Source of the DNA: Kocuria sp. p3-SID1428 | GTDB taxonomy: Bacteria; Actinomycetota; Actinomycetes; Actinomycetales; Micrococcaceae | Assembly (NCBI RefSeq): GCF_025149945.1 | Contig: NZ_JALXVH010000010.1 | Span: 1 to 59,915 of the forward strand | Direction of reading: 5' to 3' | Length of the DNA stretch: 59,915 nt | Part shown: in pieces, positions 17,291 through 25,565 of the stretch | How the letters are laid out: each line of letters begins with the position of its first letter | Numbering within the stretch: position 1 is the first letter of the stretch | The notes under the pieces: generated by a model | Database searches by the model: none | Told to the model about the DNA's origin: nothing | The model's input: the letters and a program-made list of their open reading frames with translations, nothing else | Program-made: the position numbers and the translations under genes

Positions 17291-18374
17291 TTGAGTCCGG
17301 AAGGATGGACAGCATGCCGAAGAAGATCGATCCCCAGCTGCGAACGAGGTGCGCGCGGCTCCTCAGGGACCATTCCCAGGAGTACCCCACCCTTACTGCC
17401 GCAGTTACCGCGGTCTCCCGGCGGGAGGGCGTTTCGCGGGAGTCCGTGCGGCACTGGCTGGCCCAGGCCGAGGTCGGTGATGGGACCCGTCCCGGCGTCA
17501 CGACCGAGGAGTCTGTCGAGGTCAAACGGTTGAAGGCCGAGAATAAGCGGCTGCGGGAGGACAATGAGATCCTGCGCCGGGCCTCGATTTTCTTCGCGGG
17601 GAGCTCGAGCCCCGAAACCGCTGATCTGAGCGTTCATCGACGAGATGCGTGCCGAGGGCTACGCAGTCGAGTCGATCCTGCGCGTCCTGTCCCAGCAGGG
17701 CCTGAGCATCGCTGCACGCACCTACCGGTCCTGGAAGCAGCCGGCCCGCCTCGCCGGCACCTCCCGCGCGGCGGTGGACCGGGCGATGCGCCCCCTCGGC
17801 CTCGAGGGCATCCGGCGGGCGAAGAAGCGGCGCACCACGATCCCTGGCCCTGAGGGGAAACGGGCGGGTGACCTGCTCAATCGCGACTTCACGGCCCCGG
17901 CTGCGAACCTGGTCTGGGTCACCGATTTCACGTACGTCGGCACCTGGGCCGGGTTCGTGTACGTCGCGTTCGTCGTCGACGTGTTCGCTCAGCGGATCGT
18001 GGGCTGGCACGCGTCCTCGAGCATGCGCACCGATCTCGTCATGACGCCACTGCGGATCGCAGTACACGTCGATCCGGTGCACCGAGCACCTCGACCTCGA
18101 GGGCATCGCTGCCTCGATCGGGACCGTCGGCGATGCGTTCGATAACGCGCTCATGGAGACGATCAACGGGCTCTACAAGACCGAGTGCATCCGCACCACC
18201 GTCTTCCACCACGGCCCGTTCCGGACGCTCTCAGACGTCGAGTTCGCGACTGCCGGCTGGGTCGACTGGTACAACAACCGCCGCCTCCACGGCTCCCTGG
18301 GGATGCTGACCCCGGTAGAGTTCGAGACGCTGCACTACGAGGCCCTCACCCGAGAGCCCGCACCCACAAAGTAG
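17290..18374 (+). mobile_element. Defective IS3-family element
   Basis: orfA begins at 17314 (MPKKIDPQLRTRCARLL) with a helix-turn-helix and a leucine-rich coiled coil (VKRLKAENKRLREDNEILRR). orfB follows in another frame from 17645 and has the first DDE aspartate (WVTDFTYVGTW). Near 18060 the frame jumps from MTPLRIA to a segment reading SQYTSIRCTEHLDLEGIAAS. About 25 residues that would hold the second aspartate (SDAGSQYTS) are deleted. The last part (METINGLYKTECI, then WYNNRRLHGSLG) runs to TAG 18374. The element interrupts the sulfite-oxidase gene and is catalytically dead. Confidence 0.88.
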
Positions 18375-18628
18375 CGGCAGAGAACCCGGACCGATTCAAA
18401 GACGTCTTCACAGACCTCGACTTCGTTCCCGGCCAGGAGCCTCACCGAGTCACGATCGAGCGCAGGGACGAGATGCGACGGGAGCTCGAAGAGCTCTGGG
18501 CCGTAGAAGGATCGGAGTCATACCCGAAGGAAGGGCCACAGCGTGAGCACATGCGCCGCATGCTGGGCCTGAGGGTGCCCCATCCGAAGCCGGAGCAGGA
18601 GCGCGGACCGCGCAGCTTCGCGAAGTAA
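18375..18628 (+). pseudogene. Unknown gene, C-terminal remnant after the IS3 element
   Basis: An open frame continuing past the transposase stop in another phase gives AAENPDRFKDVFTDLDFVPG, then EPHRVTIERRDEMRRELEELW and a C-terminus GPRSFAK. The composition looks like a true protein tail, but it has no start of its own and begins at the IS edge. I do not recognise the family. Confidence 0.4.
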
Positions 18629-18744
18629 GTCACCGGATACGAACGCATCGCGTGGTTGGCACCGCCTGCCGAGCCCACGCCGCCAACAAGGTTCGAGCGA
18701 CCGGGGTGGACCGAAAAGGGGTGAACCTGTAGTTACGACCGGTA

Positions 18745-19611
18745 TCAGCCTGGTTCGGCGTTGTGGTGGCTTGAGGGCCGGTTGAGCCACTGCGATAATC
18801 TGGCGAACCACCCGGGAGGCCTAGTTCTGCCTTCCATCAAGTCTTGCTCGTCCTTGAAGCAGTTGATCACCGGCATCGGAAAGTCGAAGAACTGAGAATC
18901 CCACCCCTCGGGCCTCTGCTCTTCCGCCCACCACTGGTATCGGACACCGACTGATCCGACATAGGCCGCCATCACGCACCCTCTGATCTCTGTGCGTTCA
19001 CGATCGGTCCAGACGAAGTCCCCGCTCAGCGTCAGCCCTCTGCCTACGACTCGGTGGACTGAGTCTGTGGTCACGAGCGCCATGTGGGCGTCGGGCATGT
19101 CATCGTCTCCGTCCAAGAATGCTCGGAGGGAGTCGGGGACCGGCAGGCCGGAGCGGACCATGCGGCAGCCGAAGTGCTTGCCGTAGTACCGGGCGAGGTC
19201 GAGCGTGTCCTTTCGCCATGTGTCACCATAGATCGCCTCGAAGGAAACCCCTGGCTGGATACGTACCCGCCTCGAGTCGAGGTAGGTCGAGAACGTGGCG
19301 TACGCCCGGTCGAACGGCTGCGAGCGAGCGTTGTTGCAGGTGTCGCACATGGACTTCGGAAACTTCACGACTCCGTAGCGGTCGCGCTTGATCCCGCTTT
19401 TGCCGCGGATCTCACGCGTATCTCCGTCGCCGACCCAGACCAGATAATCATCCCCCATCAGCCGGGCGAGGTCGGTCTGCTTGTATTTGTGCTCACCGGT
19501 GGTGGCGGAACGTTCGCGACACCACCAGCACCGCCCGCCCGAGCTCACCTTCAGGTGATCGAGGGCTCCAGGCGAAAGCCACTCCTGTGATGATTCGGCC
19601 TCCATGGCCAT
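18745..19611 (-). CDS. HNH-like zinc-binding protein, possible nuclease
   Basis: The product has 288 residues from ATG 19611, preceded by GGGGAG. The N-terminal half has CWWCRERSATTGEHKYKQ and, about 60 residues later, CDTCNNARSQPFDRAYATF. This two-CxxC arrangement with a His and an Asn-Asn resembles HNH/McrA-type zinc-bound endonuclease folds. The C-terminal half (QFFDFPMPVINCF) is unassigned. It sits alone between insertion-sequence debris and a GNAT fragment, a typical accessory setting. Nuclease activity is inferred from the metal-binding pattern only. Confidence 0.6.
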   Translation of the reverse strand: MAMEAESSQEWLSPGALDHLKVSSGGRCWWCRERSATTGEHKYKQTDLARLMGDDYLVWVGDGDTREIRGKSGIKRDRYGVVKFPKSMCDTCNNARSQPFDRAYATFSTYLDSRRVRIQPGVSFEAIYGDTWRKDTLDLARYYGKHFGCRMVRSGLPVPDSLRAFLDGDDDMPDAHMALVTTDSVHRVVGRGLTLSGDFVWTDRERTEIRGCVMAAYVGSVGVRYQWWAEEQRPEGWDSQFFDFPMPVINCFKDEQDLMEGRTRPPGWFARLSQWLNRPSSHHNAEPG

Positions 19612-19861
19612 GTGCTCCCCTCCCCGGCCGCCCACGTCCGCGTGCCTCGATCTGCACGCGGCTCGTCATGTCCCGCCCGCTCAATGTTCCCATGCAGGTC
19701 CGACATTCCAGTGGTCTCGGACCGTCTCATGAACATCTCCTTGATGAGACTTGACGAGGCCCCCGCATTCCTGCGCGTTCCTCAGTCTCAGAAAGCCGGT
19801 TCGGAAAGTGCCCGTCGCGGTAAGGGGTTGTCGAGACTGGGACTGCCGCCCGATCAGGTGA
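19612..19861. other. Gap with no supported gene
   Basis: About 250 bp upstream of the HNH-like gene. Open frames here show no family signature. The segment should contain the promoter of the minus-strand HNH-like gene, but I do not see a clear -35/-10 pair. Confidence 0.35.
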
Positions 19862-20320
19862 CAGGGTGGCCACGTCGAGCTGACGTCGTGGAATAAGGCG
19901 CGCATGCGAGCATGGACGGTCGTGGCCGAGCTGGAGGGCCGCGTCGTGGGGTTCGCGGACCTTTGCGACGGGGGCCTGCTCGACATGCTGTTCGTCCACC
20001 CGGACGCTCGCGGTCGCGGGGTGGCGCGGGCTTTCGTATCGGCGGTGTTCGATCATGCCCGGCAGGCCAGGATGTCCCGGATCGACACGCACGCGAGCAG
20101 GCCTGCTCGCCCGGTCTTCGAAAGCCTCGGCTTCGTCGTCGACCAGGAGAATCCGGACAACCGAGTGCGGGATGTCCGCGTCCCGAACTGCGATATGCCC
20201 ATCGATCTGAGCGAGGGCGACGAACAGCCGATCTCCGGCGGCCGGCATGTCGTCTCGAGCTATGCGTCAAGACCCGCGGAAGAGCCCCCGAGCCCGCGTC
20301 GGCGAGACCGTTCGACGTGA
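19862..20320 (+). pseudogene. GNAT acetyltransferase fragment, N-terminus missing
   Basis: The frame from the stop before 19862 reads HVELTSWNKARMRAWTVVAE, then GFADL and the acetyl-CoA-binding motif LDMLFVHPDARGRGVARAF. The final FESLGFVVDQEN is the usual GNAT end. The first 50-60 residues of the domain are absent and no good start precedes it. ATG 19904 could begin a short protein, but it lacks beta-strands 1-3. Most likely this is a broken gene. Confidence 0.65.
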
Positions 20321-20534
20321 CCTCCCGCAGCTTCGGTTTCGAGACTGCAGTGAGACATGTCTCGCACCTCATTGGCCGCCAGCCGACGCTCAGCCAGATC
20401 GCCAGGCTGGGGCAGTCCCGCTTCCGGGCGTCATGACGTCGAGGCCGAGGGGGTTCGCGGTGCCTCGTCCGTCGGGTGCGGCTCAGAATCAAGCAGGTCT
20501 CTCAGGAAGAATCCGTGCGGCCCACGGGGCGGCA

Positions 20535-21446
20535 TCAGCTGCGCGACGAATCCGGCGGAAGATCCTGCGTGGACGCTGCGGGTCTCGAGGTGCGGGGCAG
20601 GTGCTCGCGCTGCTGGTCGTGGTGCTCCGGGTCCCGGAGCAGGGACTGCGCCTGCGGCCCCGGCTCGATCACCAGGACGTCCGAGCCGGTCTTGATGTCG
20701 TGCTCGCGCAGCGCGGCGAGCACGGCGAGGATCACGTCGTGCTGCGCGGCCCGTGTCTCCAGCTGCAGCGCCCCGGACCAGAACCGAAGCTCCATGCGCA
20801 CGGTGGTGGTCCCCACCTCGCTGAGCAGCGCGTCCGGTGCTGGCTCATCCAGCACCGAGGGGAGGCCCGCCATCGCCTCGACGGCCACCTTCCGGGCCAG
20901 GGCGAGGTCTGCGGAGTCGTCGATGTCGACCGCCACCGTCGTGCGGATGCGCTCGAAGCCGGTCTGCACGGCCACGACCTCCGAGTGGAGCACGCCGTTG
21001 GGCACGATGACCAGGCGGCCGTCGAAGGTGCGAAGCGTCGTCGAGGTGGCGTCGATCCGTGTGATGGTCCCTGCGTGGTCGGCGACGGCGATCTGATCGC
21101 CGACGCGGAAGATGTCGCGGCTGACCAGGACGATGCCAGCGAACATGTTGCCCAGCACCGTCTGGAAGGCGATGCCGGCGGCGATGGAGATCACGCCGAC
21201 GCCGCCGAGCACGTCGACCGGGCGGACGCTGGGGAAGGCGACGGTCAGTCCGGCGCCGATCCCGAGCAGCAGCACTGCCCAGCCGGCCAGGCGGCCGAAG
21301 ACCGCAGCGGCGCTGGGGCTGCGATGGCGCCAGCGCAGCAGGGTCCGCACCGCGAGTCCTACGAGGCGCGACAGGACCCATGCCGCGATGATCACCGCGA
21401 GGCCGTAGAGGATGCCCTCCATGGTCACGGGCGGCAGCGCATTCAT
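20535..21446 (-). CDS. MscS-family mechanosensitive channel
   Basis: The product has 303 residues. Three N-terminal membrane segments (about residues 8-30, 50-72 and 80-105) are followed by the pore-lining helix and the MscS signature FQTVLGNMFAGIVLVSRDIF and VGDQIAV. The beta domain (TTLRTFDGRLVIVPNG) and a cytosolic alpha/beta domain follow, then a polar tail. It would release solutes on membrane tension. The start overlaps the stop of the upstream DUF2254 gene (ATGA), so the two are co-translated. Confidence 0.88.
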   Translation of the reverse strand: MNALPPVTMEGILYGLAVIIAAWVLSRLVGLAVRTLLRWRHRSPSAAAVFGRLAGWAVLLLGIGAGLTVAFPSVRPVDVLGGVGVISIAAGIAFQTVLGNMFAGIVLVSRDIFRVGDQIAVADHAGTITRIDATSTTLRTFDGRLVIVPNGVLHSEVVAVQTGFERIRTTVAVDIDDSADLALARKVAVEAMAGLPSVLDEPAPDALLSEVGTTTVRMELRFWSGALQLETRAAQHDVILAVLAALREHDIKTGSDVLVIEPGPQAQSLLRDPEHHDQQREHLPRTSRPAASTQDLPPDSSRS

Positions 21447-22723
21447 CGGCTCTCCTTCTCGTCGATCAGACGGCGCATCCGGTGGATGGGGCCTCGATAT
21501 GGCGGGAGCGCGACGGTGTCGAGATCATCCAGGACCTCGCGGAGGCAGTCTGGGATGCGTGTCGAGTCACTGCCCCAGTGGGCCAGTTCGGTGAAGGCCA
21601 GCTCCAGCAGCTGCTCGACGGACTGAGGGCGGTAGATCAGGCGGGTCACCCCTTCGCCGTCGGCGGCATGGCCGCTGGGAACGGGGCGCTGCACCGCCCG
21701 GCGCAGGATGCTGTGCAGGGCCTCGATGGCCTGGGTCGCCGTCGTCGGGTCGTTGATCCCGGGCGACAGCGCCCGCTCGGCGATGTCCACCAGCTGCCTC
21801 AGCCCGAACGCCACGTCCTGGCGCAGGGAGCGGTCGCGGTTCAGGGTGATCAGGCCGCGCAGGTCGTCCATAAGGGCGTCGGGGACCGGGGCGTCCGCGG
21901 CATGCTGGATCTGGGCGACGGGCACGCCTGTCACCACGTGGTCGCCCACCTGCTTGTCGATGGTCACGACGACGTCGTGGCGCTCGGCCAGCGAGACGAT
22001 GCGTCGGTAGTCGATGTCGGTGATGCGCTGATCCGAGGCCTTCGCGAAGACGTCGGTGGGAGTGCCCTCGGCCGAAGGGCTCCACCGCGGCGGGCGGCTC
22101 TGCCTCCCGGTCTCGTGCTGGTCGGCGGGGATCATCCGATCCAGGGTCGTGGTCGTCGCCGCGAGGGTGCGGGCCACCACCTCCTGCACCTGGATCGACA
22201 TGGTGATGTGGTGGATGAAGGCCAGGAAGCAGCCGACGCTGGCGACCACCAGGAGGTAGGCGGCGCTCGTGGCGAGCTGCGGCACGAAAGCATCGTCCCC
22301 CTCGGCGGCGCCCCGGACCGAGCGCAGGACGGTGAGCGAGTAGATGAACGTTCCCGTGAACACGCCCAGCGTGACCTGCGTGATGCGGCTGTCCAGGAAG
22401 GAGCCGAGCACGCGCGGGGAGAACTGGCTGCTGGCCAGCTGCAGGACGACCATGGTGACGAAGAAGACCAGACCGGTCACCGAGATCATGGCCGAGGTGA
22501 TGGTGCCCAGCACGCTGCGGGCGCTGTCCGGGCCGCCTTGGAAGAGCACGGCCGCCCATGGCCACACGGTCTCGTCGACCAGAGGCAGCCCTAGCCCGAA
22601 GGCCACGGCGGCCACGGCCATGGCGCAGGGAACGGCCCAGAACGGCTCCCAGAGGCGCTGCCACCACGACATGCGCGAGACCTGCGGAACCCAGCTGGGT
22701 TCCCGTGCGTCCTGGGGCGTCAT
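21443..22723 (-). CDS. DUF2254 integral membrane protein
   Basis: The product has 426 residues from ATG 22723; upstream in-frame GTG codons are possible. Membrane segments lie near residues 25-50, 65-85, 110-135 and 140-165 (SVTGLVFFVTMVVLQLASSQ is diagnostic). A large soluble C-terminal domain contains RIVSLAERHDVVVTIDKQVG and ALSPGINDPTTATQAIEAL, the family signature. The function is unknown. The coupling to an MscS channel suggests a joint role in envelope stress or ion flux. Confidence 0.85.
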   Translation of the reverse strand: MTPQDAREPSWVPQVSRMSWWQRLWEPFWAVPCAMAVAAVAFGLGLPLVDETVWPWAAVLFQGGPDSARSVLGTITSAMISVTGLVFFVTMVVLQLASSQFSPRVLGSFLDSRITQVTLGVFTGTFIYSLTVLRSVRGAAEGDDAFVPQLATSAAYLLVVASVGCFLAFIHHITMSIQVQEVVARTLAATTTTLDRMIPADQHETGRQSRPPRWSPSAEGTPTDVFAKASDQRITDIDYRRIVSLAERHDVVVTIDKQVGDHVVTGVPVAQIQHAADAPVPDALMDDLRGLITLNRDRSLRQDVAFGLRQLVDIAERALSPGINDPTTATQAIEALHSILRRAVQRPVPSGHAADGEGVTRLIYRPQSVEQLLELAFTELAHWGSDSTRIPDCLREVLDDLDTVALPPYRGPIHRMRRLIDEKESR

Positions 22724-22857
22724 GGCGCCTGCCTCTGGGTCTATGAGCTCGAGTCGTGCCGGAACATCATGGCATGACGTCGAGCGGGCCACTCGACTCG
22801 CTGTCAGGGTCCTCCACCGCCGGGAATAGTTGACACGTCCACCAGGTTGATGGGGGC

Positions 22858-23109
22858 ATGAAGGCATTCGGATTCCTCAGCTTCGGTCACTACGGCTCCG
22901 GGCGCGGCCCCGGCGACCCAGACGCGCGTCAGGTCCTCCGTGACGCCGTCGAGATCGCCGAGGGCGCCGACGAGATGGGCGTCAACGGCGCGTACTTCCG
23001 CGTCCACCACTTCGCGCGCCAGGGCGCGGCCCCGGTGCCGCTGCTCAGCGCCATCGCCGCACGCACGCAGCGCATCGAGGTGGGCACCGGCGTCATCGAC
23101 ATGCGCTAG
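22858..23109 (+). pseudogene. Luciferase-like (LLM) flavin monooxygenase, truncated by the serine-recombinase element
   Basis: The 83 residues are the N-terminal quarter of an LLM-class flavin oxidoreductase: MKAFGFLSFGHYG, then YFRVHHFARQGAAPVPLLSA and RIEVGTGVIDMR. Family members continue with YENP and about 250 more residues. Here the frame stops right after MR with TAG, at the inverted repeat beside the recombinase gene. No continuation is found downstream in the window. Confidence 0.8.
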
Positions 23110-23117
23110 AGCATGTC
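23098..23117. repeat. Left attachment-like site of the serine-recombinase element
   Basis: GACATGC-GCTAGA-GCATGTC is a perfect inverted repeat with 7-bp arms and a 6-bp centre, at the point where the LLM gene breaks. The inner 11 bases ACATGCGCTAG (23099-23109) recur at 31644-31654. This is the form expected of a crossover site for the neighbouring recombinase. Confidence 0.6.
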
Positions 23118-23151
23118 GCGGTTGTGACACTCGTTCCGTAAGCTTGGTTGC

Positions 23152-24588
23152 ATGGTCGAACTGGTAGCGCTGAGGAAGACGAACGAGGTGGCCGCGTACG
23201 TCCGCGCCTCCATGGACCGCAAGGGCGACCGCTGGACGGTCGATACGCAGCTGAGGAAGATCAGGGCGCTGGCCGAGGCCAAGGACTGGAACGTCGTCGA
23301 GGTCTACGAGGACAACGCCGTGTCGGCGACGAAGAAGCGCCGCGCTGGCACCCGCTGGGCCGAGATGCTGGACGACGCCCGCGCGGGCCGCTTCTCGATG
23401 GTGGTCGCCGTGGACATGGACCGGCTGCTGCGCAGCACGAAGGACCTCAACACCTTGATTGACCTGGGGCTGCGGGTCGTCACCGTGGACGGCGAGATCG
23501 ACCTCTCGACGGCCGACGGTGAGTTCCGAGCGACGATGCTCGCGGCACTGGCCCGGTTCGAGGCCAGGCGTAAGGCGGAGCGTCAGATCAGGTCGAACGA
23601 GCGCCGACGCTTCGAGGGCATCCCGACGAGCGCCTGGAAGGCGTTCGGGTGGACGCGAGAGGGCGAGCTGATCCCGGAGGAGGCCGACGCCGTCCGGCGG
23701 GCCTTCGCCGCGTTCCTCGGCGAGCCGTCGCTGTCGATCCGGCGAATCCGCGAGGATCTGAACGGTGCCGGTCATCTCACCGCCCGCGGGTCGGAGTTCT
23801 CCGTCGATGCCGTGCGCTACCTGCTCGCGAACCCGCTCTACGCTGGCTACATCAAGCACTACGCGTCGGGCGAGCTGTACCCGGTGCAGGGCGAGGCGTT
23901 CCCGCCCATCGTCGGCGAGCAAACGTGGCGGGCCGCGGTGGCGAAGCTGGAGGACAACGTGCGGAGGTCGGCGAGGCAGGGTAACCAGCCGAAGTACCTT
24001 CTGTCGACGATCGGGCTGTGCGGGAAGTGCGGTGCGACGCTCGTCTCCGGGACGAACAGTCGCAAGCAGCCGACGTACCGCTGCGGCGAGCAGTTCCATC
24101 TCACCCGCCAGCGCGAGCCCGTCGATGCGATGGTGACCGAGGCGGTGCTCACCCGCTTGTCCTCGGTGGATGTGCACAACCTCGTGATGCCGCAGGAGGA
24201 CGATGGGCCAGATCACGAGGAGTTGCTGACGGAGCGGAACGCCCTGGTCGAGCGGGTGAAGGAGCTGAGCCCGCTGCTGCGTGACATCCATCAGCCGGTC
24301 CTGGAGATCACGGCGGCGATCAACGACGTGAAGGCCCGCATCGATGAGATCGACGCGGAGCTGCTCGACCGTTCGGTGTCGGTGGCGGCGAAGTTGCTCG
24401 CGGACGTGGACGAGCCGGTCGGCACCGCGGAGCGCCGCGAGGTGGTCGAGGCGAAGTGGAAGACGTTGGACGTGGACCGCCGCCGGATGCTCGTGGACGA
24501 GCTGGTGACGGTGACCATCGAGCCCATCGCGCCCGGTCACGTGAAGTTCGACCCCGACCTCATTCGTATAGAGCCGCGTCGCGACTGA
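23152..24588 (+). CDS. Large serine recombinase (integrase)
   Basis: The product has 478 residues. The resolvase-like N-terminal domain has the nucleophile Ser20 in AYVRASMDRKG and the downstream MDRLLRS motif. A recombinase domain follows (GIPTSAWKAFGW, then LLANPLYAGYIKHY), with a zinc ribbon beginning CGKCG at about residues 288-292 and a coiled-coil C-terminus (ERNALVERVKEL). It would integrate and excise the element by site-specific strand exchange. It starts 35 bases after the att-like inverted repeat. The length is near the short end for large serine integrases but looks complete. Confidence 0.92.
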   Translation: MVELVALRKTNEVAAYVRASMDRKGDRWTVDTQLRKIRALAEAKDWNVVEVYEDNAVSATKKRRAGTRWAEMLDDARAGRFSMVVAVDMDRLLRSTKDLNTLIDLGLRVVTVDGEIDLSTADGEFRATMLAALARFEARRKAERQIRSNERRRFEGIPTSAWKAFGWTREGELIPEEADAVRRAFAAFLGEPSLSIRRIREDLNGAGHLTARGSEFSVDAVRYLLANPLYAGYIKHYASGELYPVQGEAFPPIVGEQTWRAAVAKLEDNVRRSARQGNQPKYLLSTIGLCGKCGATLVSGTNSRKQPTYRCGEQFHLTRQREPVDAMVTEAVLTRLSSVDVHNLVMPQEDDGPDHEELLTERNALVERVKELSPLLRDIHQPVLEITAAINDVKARIDEIDAELLDRSVSVAAKLLADVDEPVGTAERREVVEAKWKTLDVDRRRMLVDELVTVTIEPIAPGHVKFDPDLIRIEPRRD

Positions 24589-24627
24589 CTCATGAGTCAA
24601 CTCGTCAGTGGACTGGTGAGTCGACTC
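24586..24627. repeat. GACTC/GAGTC half-site cluster after the recombinase gene
   Basis: TGACTCATGAGTCA (24586-24599) is a perfect 14-bp palindrome overlapping the recombinase stop codon. GAGTCGACTC (24618-24627) is a second palindrome. Both are made of the same pentamer. They could bind a regulator or form part of an origin or transfer site. Confidence 0.45.
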
Positions 24628-24769
24628 GTGGGAGAGTGGTTGCAGACAAGAAGATCCCACCGGGGCCGCGACTTAGAAGCGCGGGGTTCTGCTCCCGGAT
24701 GAGTAGCCGGTCAAACAGCCCAACTACCGTGGCGGGGAACCGGAAGATACTCATATCTGAGGACTTCCG

Positions 24770-24982
24770 ATGTCTGTCGTTATCGACGTTCCCCGCGCAT
24801 CCGCGCTGGACTGCCCTGCTCTCGATCAGGACTCGTCTCCCGTTCCGCATGCTGATGGGCTCGATCCCGTCATCGCCGCCGCCCGCGCCGCCGGTCGCCG
24901 AGCCGGTGAGCGCCTGGCACTCACTCCGCTGACGCCGCGACAGCGCGCCGCCGTCGCCGCCGTGATGGGCGGTGGTCGCTGA
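24770..24982 (+). CDS. Small hypothetical protein of the mobilizable element
   Basis: The product has 70 residues; GAGGAC lies just upstream of ATG. It has a Pro-rich acidic N-terminus and an Ala/Arg-rich helical C-terminus (PVIAAARAAGRRAGERL, then RQRAAVAAVMGGGR). The stop and the next start overlap (TGATG), showing translational coupling. No family is recognised. It opens the replication/mobilization operon. Confidence 0.55.
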   Translation: MSVVIDVPRASALDCPALDQDSSPVPHADGLDPVIAAARAAGRRAGERLALTPLTPRQRAAVAAVMGGGR

Positions 24983-25230
24983 TGAGCGCGAACTCCGCCG
25001 CCTTCGATCACCTGACCAGCTTCCGCTGGCGACAGGGCGACCCGTCCCTCGCCGATGGCGAGGCCCAGCTCTACGACCTCGGCGTGCTCCGCTCCGTGCT
25101 GGAGGAGGCCGTCGAGATCGCCGTCGCCGATGCCCGCGCCGACGGGGTGACCTGGGCCAAGATCGGCGACGCCCTCGGCGTCACGCATCAGGCCGTCATC
25201 AAGCGTTACCGCAAGGGTGGTGCCCGATGA
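24982..25230 (+). CDS. Small helix-turn-helix protein
   Basis: The product has 82 residues. The C-terminal part (GVTWAKIGDALGVTHQAVIK, then RYRK) is a clear helix-turn-helix of the sigma-70-region-4 type. The N-terminal part has an acidic helix (LEEAVEIAVADARADG). It is coupled to both neighbours by overlapping codons. A copy-number or operon regulator is a reasonable inference. Confidence 0.7.
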   Translation: MSANSAAFDHLTSFRWRQGDPSLADGEAQLYDLGVLRSVLEEAVEIAVADARADGVTWAKIGDALGVTHQAVIKRYRKGGAR

Positions 25231-25565
25231 ACGCCGCCGAACGCACCAGCGCCACCGCTCCCGCTGACCTGACCAGCCCGACCGATGGGCCTGGCCTGGC
25301 ATCCGCCGGAGGCGGGCTGCCCGTCGTCGTGATGCCCGTCCTCATCCGTGCTCCGCACTCCAAGAGTTCTGGAAGCCTCATCCGTTCCTACGGGCGCGGC
25401 AAGGGCTTGTCGATTGCCGCGCCATGCAACAACATGCCTGGTCAGCTGCCGGTTTCGCCTTCGCTCCACCGCGTGACCCCGCAGGATCATTTGGGGGTCA
25501 ATAGGGGGTCATTTAAGGCGCCGCACGCTCCTTCCGACGTCCTGGGCGGTGGTCGCCGTGGCTAA
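25227..25565 (+). CDS. Doubtful small protein preceding rep
   Basis: The frame starts with ATG overlapping the preceding stop (ATGA) and would give 112 residues (MNAAERTSATAPADLTSP). It has no family signature. Its last part runs over the GGGGGTCA repeats and the rep start, so the C-terminus may simply be open sequence. The coupling is the only support. Confidence 0.35.
   Translation: MNAAERTSATAPADLTSPTDGPGLASAGGGLPVVVMPVLIRAPHSKSSGSLIRSYGRGKGLSIAAPCNNMPGQLPVSPSLHRVTPQDHLGVNRGSFKAPHAPSDVLGGGRRG
25474..25511. repeat. GGGGTCA repeat cluster upstream of rep, candidate origin
   Basis: Two direct copies of GGGGGTCA (25493-25500 and 25504-25511, 11 bp apart) face an inverted TGACCCC (25474-25480). 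The inverted pair can fold. The cluster lies 40-75 bp before the replication gene. It resembles iterons or a rolling-circle double-strand origin. Confidence 0.45.

Noticed and set aside
23099..23109. The serine recombinase as the enzyme that inserted the ychF island
   Set aside because: The cores differ: ATGCGCTA for the recombinase element versus GTGGAGTTCCG for the ychF island. I found no shared flanking symmetry.
22804..24660. 618-codon minus-strand open frame opposite the serine recombinase
   Set aside because: Shadow of the recombinase reading frame. The plus strand has the catalytic Ser, the zinc ribbon and the coupled operon order.
25227..25565. Strong call for a gene just before rep
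   Set aside because: Only a coupled start codon supports it. The sequence has no recognisable fold and runs through the repeat cluster, so it is listed with low confidence.
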